From Gymnogyps californianus (taxonomy: Eukaryota; Chordata; Aves; Accipitriformes; Cathartidae), in the NCBI RefSeq assembly GCF_018139145.2, contig NC_059478.1, positions 26,939,001 to 27,003,000 on the forward strand: a stretch of 64,000 bases of DNA, read 5' to 3'. The position numbers and the translations under genes are program-made. The notes beneath the pieces are model-generated. The model did not search any database, was not told the origin of the DNA, and saw only the letters and a list, made by a program, of their open reading frames with translations. Within the stretch, counting starts at the first letter, position 1; every line of letters begins with the position of its first letter. This document shows, piece after piece, positions 12,361-21,706 of the stretch.

Positions 12361-15050
12361 AAATTACACTTTTTATAGAAAAGATCCTGCATCTCTAAGA
12401 TAGAAAAGCTTGTTTTAAATATTTATATTGCTATATGTATTTGTGTTCGCCACTATGTGATTGAATGTATTTAGGCAGGCAGAGAAAGAGAAGGAAGCTT
12501 TTATTGATTTTTTTTCGTCTTTTTAGTACCAAAATTCATCAGCTACAGTCTTAGCTGGCCAAGAGCAAAAGCACCCCATAGATTTCAGCAGACTGACAGG
12601 GATCTGATATGATGCAATCTAAATGATCTATGGATGAAGAAAGCTTTTCTTTTCATGCCAGTTTGTTTGCTTAGCGAAAATGTGACTCTAAGAATGGCAG
12701 AGACCACCAGGAATAAAGGAAATATCATTGGAAAGTTGAGTCCAGTTTTCTTTTGGTTTTTTGGGTGGCCTGTTAATGATTCTGATTTAATGAAAGGATT
12801 GGATTTTTAGTAGGACAGCTTTATCAGAACATTAATTATTTGTGACTCCTGGTGCTCCGTAGAGGACAGGTCTTCTGCCTGGCAAAAATTTGAAACACAA
12901 AGTCTGGCTTCACTCTGTTTCTGAAAAAGAAGTCCTCAGCTTTCAAATTTCTCACTAAAGGAGATTTCTAAATCCCTTTTGATCTAGTTGTCACTTTTTA
13001 GCTTATTTTAAACAAGAAAATTATAATGTGTTGTTTGATTTTAATTTTTGTTTTAAAATTATTCAGAGTATTGCATATTATCTAATGAGTAGATATATTT
13101 AAAAAGGAGAAACAGAGTTTCTCTCAAAAGAAAAATCAAAGCATTTTATTAAAAATTGCTGAAATGAAAGTTTTTAATTTTCTCACAACTTTTACTGTTT
13201 TGGCTTCTCCAAAATAAAATCCCAGCTAGGTTTGGTAGCAGGCAGATACTCTCCTCCTTGCAGTTCCTATATCCATGGATTAAGATTTTCTGGAAATTGA
13301 TAAATGTTGAACCTTCTTTCTTTGGTAGCATCTTTTTCTCTGTCTGTTATGCCCCTCAGGGATCTCAAATTTCTTCCAAGATGTGGATTTTCAAAGCAAG
13401 CCAGTGCTTTCTGTTCTCCCTTAACAGTTTTCTGGGATGTGGATTTTCCCAGTCATGTTATATTTTGACAAATTTCTACCTCAGCTCTGCTCCCTACTTT
13501 TCCTGCCAGATCTCCTACTTGCATCAGTGCTGTATGAAAGCCCACTGTATTATTTGTAAAATATGTTTCTTGCGGTTTTTAAATGAGATCTTTTGGCCTA
13601 GAAATGCCAATGATGGGCTCAGAAGACAACTTTGGGTCTAGTCTACTGCTTTTTTCTCTTCAGCTACACGGAAAGCCCTCCTTTACTTGTTGCTACCCTA
13701 TAAAAGTCGGGGCACCTTTATTAATATGAAGGTGTGATGGAATTAGAAAAGACTGAACTGTTTTTGTCATATATCGAATAACACATTCAAAGTTCCTAGA
13801 TTTTTTTTTTTAAAGGAAAAAAGAAAAGATTAAATTTCTTCATTTTTAACCATTGTTAATGTTGGATCCTAAAAACGCCTGTAAAAGAAGTGCAGAAAAT
13901 AGATATTAAATTTCATCTTATTGGATATGGGCTTGTTTATATGAGTTACCTTCTGCAAATCCTTTAAAGAGAATCTACTGATCTCCAGCTTCTAATCTGG
14001 CTCCTTTTATGTTCTTGCTGTGTATTATCGTATATAGGTGGTTTTGGTCAAAAGGTCAACAATTCTGACAAATATGTGTTACTAAAAATGTTACCCTGGA
14101 TTTGCATTTTCTGGTCAATGAAAATATGCAGCTCAAATTTTTGTTGCAATTTTGATACAGATTTTTAATAGGAACACTTAAAAAAAAAGGAGAGTATAAA
14201 ATTTCTCTTGTTATTTTAGTCTGATGGAAAATAGCCTGGTGTGTCAAATATGTGTGTGAATTCTCTTTGAGTTATCTTGGACCTCGTACCCAGCCTTTGG
14301 TGGTTCTTTTGCCTTTCTCATTTTCTTTAAAAAAATATTTTAACACCTGACATTTCTGCTGCTTAGCCACTGAGACGGTGGTAACTTTTGAACTTTTTGA
14401 TATGCTAGACGGAGGGAATTCCTTAAATTTTTTTAGTCTTCAAGTCATTTCATCCCTACTGTCTGTCCATCTCAGAAAGATTTTAGGTCTCAGCTATAGC
14501 AGTCAGAGTCCAGGAAAAGGAAAGAAGTGAAAGCCTGCACACTGGGCTTGAAGCACACCAATGTCTTAATAGGTCTGAATCCCATTTTCACTCTGGTATT
14601 GATCTAGTCTCATTTCCATAATGTCCCTTTCACACATGCTTTTTCAAGAGGAATATTTTGAATATGAATATTTACATGTGCATGCAGTCTTCAGTAACAC
14701 TTGCAAATGAAAAATTCAGAATTGCATAACATAAAGGACCACATTTTTTTCTGGAGAAAATTAGCTCCCCCTTTCTTCAGCCTCGTATATGAATTCTGCA
14801 ATCTTGTGACAATTTGGGAGTTATTTAAAACAGTCTCATTCACTTAGTTGGTTTTGTTTTCTTTCCTTCTTTTTCATAACATCTGTGCTGCTTTGTTCTC
14901 TGAGAACCAATTGCACTACAGTGACTTTTTCATGAAAAATCAAACACAAGCTTTAACAGGAAAAAATGATAAAACATATTTTAACAACCGAGGGAATATC
15001 TTGGGGAACCTGATCTCCTGCAATTTCTAGGTTAAACTGATCTGGATACA
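12361..15050. other. AT-rich noncoding DNA
   Basis: This is the most AT-rich long stretch of the window, with many stop codons in all frames. The string gatgtggattttc recurs at about 13380 and 13438, a local repeat of little weight. No gene or transposon was recognised. Confidence 0.6.
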
Positions 15051-15300
15051 TTTGTATAAGTATCCATCCATCTCTCCAATGAGACGCATCCCCCCGGGGA
15101 AGTCTCAAGAAGCGTAGCACGTACTCTGCGAGCCATTTTTGCCAGAATCTGAAGCCCAGTGATGCTAGTTTAGGATTTTGTTACAAACTCCAATGCAGGT
15201 GCACAGGTCAGCAGATGCTGACAAACGGATTAATTTAGCCTCGGTCAATGTCATGGTTTTTCATGGGAACGCAGCATGTGGAGCTCTAATGGCTGTGTGT
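15051..15300. promoter_or_regulatory. Candidate regulatory block with everted Maf half-sites
   Basis: The complex, non-repetitive sequence contains gtcagca-ga-tgctgac at 15207-15222: two perfect Maf-type half-sites (TGCTGAC) arranged back to back. A homeodomain core, ggattaattta, follows within 20 bp. The classical Maf element has the half-sites facing each other, so this arrangement is atypical. Function is inference. Confidence 0.25.
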
Positions 15301-18300
15301 AGACTTGGTGCAAGACATGAGGAACAAGGCTATTATGTTTAAAATCAGCTTTTCTATTTTAGGTTTGTTGGAAGCTAAAATTTATGCTGACATTCTGGGT
15401 GATTCAGGGCCACGTATATCAAAAGAGGGGATTTCTTCCCCAAAGGCCAGGTTTGTGATCTGTGAATGCCCCAGTTTTGTGCTGTGCTGTCATGGGTTCC
15501 TCACTTATCAGATCTGCTCTAGGAGAGGTATTTAAAAATAAGACCTTTGAAATCATAAGCATCATGAGTTTCTTTTTTTCTGGAATAAATCAAGTGCTGT
15601 TTTCACTCTGGTTATGTGAATCAACAATGTATTTGGTATTCTCCATTACATATTCAGTGTCTAATAGACCAACCGGTCCCCACAGGACTGGAGTTGAAAT
15701 TAAATACTTGAAGGCTTTCCAATGAAATATATTAGATATCTAAACAATAATGCAATAATAGTAATTTCATGCAGAGATGAGCCATGTCAGTCATTTAGAT
15801 CCAGGTCCGAGCAGATAATTTATCTTATTTTGTTGTTTATCCTCTGTCCTCCCATCTCCCAGATTTGTGTTCCTGCAGAAGATAATCCTATGATAAACAA
15901 CAGACCTAAATATACATAAATACTTATGTCCTTACCCCTAGAGAGATCAGATTGTCTTCAGTCTCAAACAGATCTCTATTTCCTCTTTCTCTCCCCGGCT
16001 ATCCATTCAGATAGACAGGTGTGGGAGAACTTAAAATGAATTTATTGTTGTGCAGGAATTACTGACAATTGTGAAAAACACTCTCCTTGTAATAAAAAAT
16101 AATGTTTTTCTCAGCCATTTGTGTTATAAGTGTATGAAAGTGTGTATCAGGTTGTTTCAGGGAATGGCAAAATGGATGAGCCAACGTAGAGAATACAAAT
16201 TCCCACTTCTGTAAATCCAGACTCAGTCTTGTGTGGTGTTGGTCAGATCCAGGATAGATTTGGTCCACATCTATTAAAACTTTTATTAAAAAGAACAGCA
16301 ACAGGTAATAATGATAACAGAAGTGAGACCACATGTCTGCTTTCCCAGTTACCTCGTAACACACTTAATCCAGGACGATGCCATGTCATTCTCTCCCGCA
16401 GCACAGAAGCAAAGCAGATCTGCAGCAGAGGAAAATGCACGCTGAAAATATCTATTTTACTGTTCTACTTTGTACCTTGTGACCCTGCCACGTCCCAGAC
16501 TCCTGTGGCCTCCATTGTCTCCTTCTCCGCTCCCCATTGTTCTCTTGCAATCTGAGATGGTGCACACAGCATGGGTTGATACTGTTCACTGCATGACATA
16601 ATTTACGTTAATCAGCATCAGTTACACCATCTGGAAAGGGAATAGCTTCTTAATACTTCATCACTGGAGGTCTCAGCTCTCTGCCTAAAGTGGTCTTCTT
16701 TCAGTGAGGTCTATTGGTGGCCCAGCAAACCTCTAGCAGGAAGCTGGTAGCTGTGCTTCAGGGTCAGTTTTCTGGGCTTAGAAAAGTTCAGAAGCCCCAA
16801 AGAACCACTTTCCCGATCAATGACCATCCTCTTCTCCTGGACTTCACATTTTCAATGTGCTCCTGCTGCCCTGCCTCACCAAGCCCAAACCTTTCTTTCC
16901 TCTCGCACCCCCCTTGCAGAATTTATTATTTGACAGTCCTTGTGTCACTTCATTTCATTAGTAGATTCGGATGGAAAGTTTATAAGACAGCAATAAAAGC
17001 AAAAAGATTATTACTTTCAGGCGGAACAGGACTTTAAGTGATTTAAACGAGGAGGGATCCAGGCCCTGGCTCATGCATGTTATGCAGATGCTAAAATCAT
17101 TACCACCATGTAAAAATATATCTATAAGTTTCCACTTTTGCATTTCCTCACTGCAGTGTAGTGTGGGCCGTGATGCCATTTTCCACCAATTAGGAAGCCC
17201 AGCAGCTGTTTCATCTCGCCCCACACTCCCTCCCTAGTCCTTTCCACAGCTTTTTCTGCTGACTCTTGTGCTGCGCTGGGTGTCTGCAGGAGGCCAGGCT
17301 GGCCTTTCCTCTCGAGCTCTGTCAGCAATTCATCATGCTGCCGAGGGTTGAGTTGTCCCCACTGAAATAAACCCCGCTCATCTCCGTTTTCCTCTCCCTA
17401 TCTTCATGGTGGTTTCTTAGCAGCGTTACTTAACCAATAGACTAAATTAAAGAGAGTTGTGCCGCGCAAGCAGTGGTACCATCACTAGTTACGGCTATTG
17501 TGGTGTGAAAATGGCACATCAAGAGGAGAGGGTTGCTCTGCCAGCTGGAGCAGGCACAGCTGAGGGACCTGGGGGACTGATGAAGCCTTGAATAACTGGT
17601 TGGAAAATGATGATATTTTGCACAGACAATTATTTGCTTAGGGTTGCTTTTTTGGGGATGGGAGTATTAAAAATATTCTGCTCTTTCTCCCTTGGTTTTC
17701 CCTTCATTCTCTCTCTTTATTTCTAAAACGGCGTAGGAGACAGGAGAGAAAAAAGCCTTCTGAGTTCTCTTCCCTCCTCTGCTTTTTTTAATTTTTTTTT
17801 TTTCCTCCAAAAAGTAAAGAGAGAAAAGAAAGAACAGTATTAAAACAGAGAAGGGGCATTCAGAGAACAAAAAATTGGGGTAAGAAATTCAGGCAGTTTA
17901 ATAGTAATGCTGGAACAGTAACATTAAACTGAATTGTCTCTGTAGTGTACTTTAGCTCTGGTCTCTTAATTCTGGGTATGAAACAAAAGGTGCAACTGCA
18001 GCCAATGGATTTACTTTTCTATAGGTAAGATCACCATAAGTTCAGTTTTCAATAACATCACTCCTATTCTACCTAGAAAGTAATATATGCTGTTAGCCTT
18101 GTAAGACGCTTAGATCAGGAGCAAGCTGGTGGTGCCCCTGAGGAACTGAAATGTGTTAGGACTGTTTTGAATTGGAAAGGATGACAGTACTTTAAAAACC
18201 TTTTGTGAAAAAAAATGCAGTATTGCTTGGAGCGAATTCATTGCCTTGGAAAACTCTTGTATTTTGCAGCTCTCTAATGAATCCTCCTACCATAGCCTGT

Positions 18301-18935
18301 CAAAATCCATGGTAAAGAAAAACACATAGAGAGAGTTTATCTCTTTAAAGATAGAAATGATGCCTGGAAAGGAATTCTTCCATCGTGCTTTTAAAGATGG
18401 TTTTAATTACCTGGGCAAACATCCATTTAAAAGTAACTGGTTTATCACCTAACGGTATTGTTGAAGAAAATGTTGCCACACATCTGCAAAGTCACCGGTG
18501 AAACATCTTGCTAAGCACAGATTTGTGATTTGCGCTCATGCATGACTTGCAGGGATATTCTTCTGTGAAGACATGAAGAAACACAAGACTAATGTATTCT
18601 CACACACGTTTGTGGCAGATGTGTGATATACCTCTTTGCCACACCTAAAATAGTACCTAAGGAGTTACTAAAATCAGATCAACTTTTATTTTTCATTTAC
18701 CAACCCTGTATTTCATTGAACAGAAGCTTTCTGTTAAACTGAAACAGATGATGTTTTAAACTAATACTAATTGATTCCATTCCTGGAGTTCACAGTGGTA
18801 GCAAGTAAAATAGCTCCCTGACCCTGCCGGTAAATTCAGATTTCAGACTGCACAGTGCTTTTCGGCTTCTCTTTTTCATTTGCAATGTCCACACAACCCA
18901 GTGTTGGCTCCCAGCATCACTCACCGAAACACCAT
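15301..18935. other. Unique noncoding DNA
   Basis: No exon, RNA gene or recent transposon was recognised. A T/A-rich low-complexity tract lies at about 17780-17835. The blocks at about 15720-15840 and 17405-17520 are complex and AT-rich, and could be conserved noncoding DNA. Confidence 0.5.
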
Positions 18936-18939
18936 GCTG

Positions 18940-19095
18940 CTTAAAGCAGAGTGGGTTGGACCAGGATGCAGGAGGCGCAGGTCAGGTTCCCAGCCCCTCT
19001 GGGGAGTCCTTGGGGGAGTTACTTCATCAGTGCTGGAGTTCCCCCTCGGTGTAGTAAGGATAAATATTCACTGCCTCATATAAAGGTGGGATGAA
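18940..19095 (+). repeat. MIR-like ancient SINE fragment
   Basis: The order of words follows the MIR core: a gggttggaccagg start, then ttgggggagttacttcatc, tgctggagttccccc and gtagtaaggataaat. This parallels the MIR segments for 'ttgggcaagttactt', 'tgcctcagtttcc' and 'tctgtaaaatggggataat'. Divergence is high, as expected for an element that predates birds. Confidence 0.5.
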
Positions 19096-20080
19096 ATCCA
19101 CGGGTGATTATGAGGGGCTTTGTTACAGTGAGACCTGTATAAGAGTCACGTCATACATCTCATTAATAACTGAGGTTCCCCGTTCTACAAGGAAAGGAAT
19201 CAGGTGTTATTTCTTCTTTTCTCTGCTTCTGGTAATATACCCTATGGTCAACAGTCAAAAAAATACCCCCCAAACCCTCTCAGAAGTATAAGTTTTGGGG
19301 ATGCTTGCCTTGGTCTGCAGAAAAGATCTATAATTCTTTCAGCCAATCATGTCATAAAATTGTGAACGATAATGCTGGGAACAAAATCTCCTTGTATTAT
19401 TAAGGTAGGAAAGTTGAACGTCTCATGCTGAGAGCAAGAGCTTTGCACTCTCTAGGTGCTATGCACTTATGATGCAGTCTTTAAATCAGCGTCCCTCCAA
19501 AAGCCCCTGGTGCTGGTGTGTAGGGTGGGCAGTCTTCCACTGACCCCTCATTCCCAGTCTGGCTGTGGACTAACAGGGGAGGACCACCCCATCCCTCTGC
19601 GGTGCATTTAGGATGTTGCTGGGCCACTCTGTATTGAACAGCTTCTCTTTTAGGAGAAGCTAGTCATGATCTGGGACAGCAGGAGATAATACAGAACTTC
19701 ACACTGCAGAATGTGTCCATGCATCCCTGAATCTTTCCATTTACATCCAAACTGGTAGTAACGTGTCTGCCTTCTTTTGCAAGCCATACGCTCTTGAAGC
19801 TGTTGTTATGTCCAGCTCTCCAAGCAGGGCTCTTTAATGGAAAAGTTGACAGCTTACTAGGAGCTCTGATGTCAAAACACGTGCCTCTGGAATTGTGCCG
19901 GGTATTTTTTTTAACTATGCAGATTGAAATGGTTAAATGCTGGAATCAAGCACCATTGGCTATTTGTGACAAATACAAAGCAGATCTTAGCCAAGGAGAT
20001 CTCTTCAAAAACCCTTGGTTTTGTTACTGTTACAAATGAATCCCCAAATTATTCGTCACTCTAGAAAGGGGCAAAACCAT
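19096..20080. other. Unique noncoding DNA
   Basis: No gene or repeat was recognised between the MIR-like fragment and the duplication beside the LTR. Confidence 0.5.
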
Positions 20081-20085
20081 CTTTC

Positions 20086-20132
20086 TTTCATGTCCCCAAC
20101 TTCACTCCACTTTTCATGTCCCCAACTTCACT
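20086..20132. repeat. 26-bp tandem duplication beside an LTR
   Basis: A 21-nt string beginning tttcatgtccccaac occurs at 20086-20106 and again, identical, at 20112-20132. The second copy ends 11 bp before the 5' LTR. It lies in host flank and is not the target-site duplication, which would directly touch the LTR. Confidence 0.85.
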
Positions 20133-20401
20133 TCCACACAGAATGTGCTGGTTTTGGCTGGGGTAGAGTTAATTTTCTTCATAGTAGCTGGTATGCGGCT
20201 ACGTTTTGGATTTGTGCTGGAAACAGTGTTGATAACAGGGATATTTTAGCTACTGCTGAGCAGTGCTTACACAGAGTCAAGGCCTCTTCTGCCTCTCACC
20301 CCACCCCACCAGCGAGGAGGCTGGGGGTGCACAAGAAGTTGGGAGGGGACTCAGCTGGCACAAGCTGACCCCAACTGACCAAAGGGATATTCCATACCAT
20401 A

Positions 20402-20424
20402 TGACATCATGCTCAGCATATAAA
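20402..20424 (+). promoter_or_regulatory. LTR-A core promoter: CRE-like site and TATA box
   Basis: TGACATCA (one change from the cAMP-response element TGACGTCA) lies 9 bp upstream of TATAAA at 20419-20424. The same pair occurs in all four LTRs. Here the central CG has become CA, consistent with methylated CpG decay. Confidence 0.7.
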
Positions 20425-20606
20425 GCTGGGGGAAGAAGAAGGAGGTGGGGGCGATGTTCAGAGTGATGGCGTTTGTCTTCCCAAGTAACCGTTATGCATG
20501 ATGGAGCCCTGCTTTCCTGGAGATGGCTGAACACCTGCCTGCCGATGGGAAGTACTGATGAATTCCTTGTTTTGCTTTGCTTGCGTGAGTGGCTTTTGCT
20601 TTACCT

Positions 20607-20612
20607 ATTAAA
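20607..20612 (+). terminator. LTR-A poly-A signal (ATTAAA)
   Basis: ATTAAA is the common variant poly-A signal and lies about 185 bp downstream of the TATA box. That places the end of R in the following pyrimidine-rich segment. It is conserved in the other three copies. Confidence 0.65.
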
Positions 20613-20738
20613 CTGTCTTTATCTCAACCCACCAGTTTTCTCACTTTTACTCTTCTGATTCTCTCCTCCATCCCACCGGGGAGGAGTGAGCGAGCGGCTG
20701 TGTGGTGCTTAGTTGCCGACTGGGGTTAAACCACGACA

Positions 20739-21090
20739 GTCCTTTTTGGCGCCCAACGTGGGGCTCGAAGGGTTCGAGACAATGACAGGTTTGACTGGCA
20801 TGTGCTAGATTGAATTTATAGCTGTTATTGCTGTGTAGCTATTAATTGGCAGGCTCCTGTGCTTGCCGTGGGTCTTGCTTGCCTTACTGTGTATGACAGT
20901 CTAGTGCTCTTTAGTGACTGCTTTTTGCTTTCGCTGCTTGCTGTACTGCTTATCATCTTGCTTTGCTGTGCCTGGGAACATTTTGATAACAGCCATGGTG
21001 ATGCGCCTGGGCTGGCAAATGGCCAGGGCATCGCTGCTGTTTCTGTGCTGCTGTACTGGACAGGCTGGAACTCCAGTATGAACACAATTC
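20739..21090 (+). mobile_element. Proviral leader between PBS and tandem array
   Basis: The sequence is continuous with the LTR and PBS, so it belongs to the 5' untranslated leader. An open frame at 20859-21140 (93 codons) has a hydrophobic composition, but it begins at GTG, has no in-frame ATG near its start and runs into the array. It is therefore not supported as a gene. Confidence 0.75.
20747..20764 (+). other. Retroviral primer-binding site for tRNA-Lys(CUU)
   Basis: TGGCGCCCAACGTGGGGC is the exact complement of the 3' end (with CCA) of vertebrate tRNA-Lys(CUU). The match continues five more bases to 20769. It begins 8 nt after the LTR end. This primer, tRNA-Lys1,2, is used by several betaretroviruses, some lentiviruses and spumaviruses. 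It fixes the orientation and shows that the sequence downstream is a proviral leader. Confidence 0.92.
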
Positions 21091-21706
21091 GAAGGGACTG
21101 TGACCTGTGGATGAGTCCACATGGGAACAGGACACCCTGAAGCGTCTGTGGCCGTGGATAAGCCCACGCCAGAGCAGGTACATCTCGAAGCGTCTGTGGC
21201 CGTGGGTATGTCTGTGCTGCAGCAAGTATACCTCTGAAGGGATTGTGGCCCAAGGATAAGTCCATACTGGAGAAGGTACGCCTCAAAGTATCTGTGGCTG
21301 TGGATAAGTCCATGCTGCAGCAGGTACACCTTGAAGCATCAGTGGCTGTGCATGAGGTCATGCTGGAGCACCTCAAAGCGTGTGGCCATGGATAAGCCCA
21401 CAGCAGAGCAGGTACACCCCTGGAGGGACTGCAGCCATGGGTAAGGCCATGTTGGAACAGTTTACTTCTGAAGGGACTGTGGCTGTGGGTAAGGCCGTGC
21501 TGGAGCAGGTGTATCTCTGAAGGCATTGTGGCCCATGGAGAAGGCCACGCTGGAACAGGTGCACCTCAAAGTGACTGTGGCTGTGGATAAGTCTATGCTG
21601 CAGCAGATACACCCCTGAAGAGACTGTGGCTCATAGGTAAGGCTCTGCTTGGAGCAGGTACACCCCTAAGGTACTGCAGTCTGGATAAGTCCAAGCTGGA
21701 GCAGGG
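21091..21706 (+). repeat. 48-49-bp tandem array in the proviral leader (13 units)
   Basis: Thirteen degenerate units begin at 21091, 21139, 21187, 21236, 21285, 21333, 21375, 21422, 21470, 21519, 21568, 21617 and 21668. Lengths are mostly 48-49 bp; the sixth is 42, the twelfth 51 and the last is cut short. The unit reads approximately gaagggactgtggc, then tggataagtccatgctggag, then caggtacacct. Eight units can form a small hairpin at the same place (TGGA-N4-TCCA or TGG-N6-CCA). Because 48 is divisible by three, long open frames pass through it, including a 233-codon antisense frame (20825-21526) that is best seen as a by-product. Similar 'actgtggcc...cacgctggagcag' repeats are known to me from other bird endogenous retroviruses. 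Confidence 0.9.

Larger units (their letters stand above)
20144..20738 (+). mobile_element. Endogenous retrovirus LTR, 5' copy (LTR-A)
   Basis: This complete 595-bp LTR starts TGTGCTGG and ends CCACGACA, so it has the TG...CA termini. It holds a CRE-like site (TGACATCA, 20402-20409), a TATA box (20419-20424) and an ATTAAA poly-A signal (20607-20612), in the order U3-R-U5. Eight bases downstream lies a primer-binding site, so this is a 5' LTR on the plus strand. By eye it differs from the 33.7-kb copy at about 20 positions, several of them CpG transitions, which suggests a fairly recent family. The flanking 5 bp (cagaa) match nothing at the truncated 3' side. I recognise the family as one common in birds but do not assign a Repbase name. 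Confidence 0.93.

Noticed and set aside
20277..20534. Antisense open frame of about 85 codons recurring in LTR-A, LTR-C and LTR-D
   Set aside because: The similarity is simply that of the LTRs. The frame begins at GTG in LTR-A and is shifted in LTR-D.
20859..21140. 93-codon hydrophobic frame in the leader
   Set aside because: It starts at GTG without a suitable ATG, and its hydrophobicity reflects a T-rich leader. It runs into the tandem array.
20825..21526. 233-codon antisense frame with 16-residue repeats
   Set aside because: It is the by-product of a 48-bp (3 x 16) period in a noncoding retroviral leader. Indels of 1 and 6 bp in the units break the register in places and no family is recognised.
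21091..21706. CRISPR-like regular spacing
   Set aside because: There are no unique spacers between identical repeats; the whole 48-bp unit is repeated and degenerate, inside a vertebrate endogenous retrovirus.
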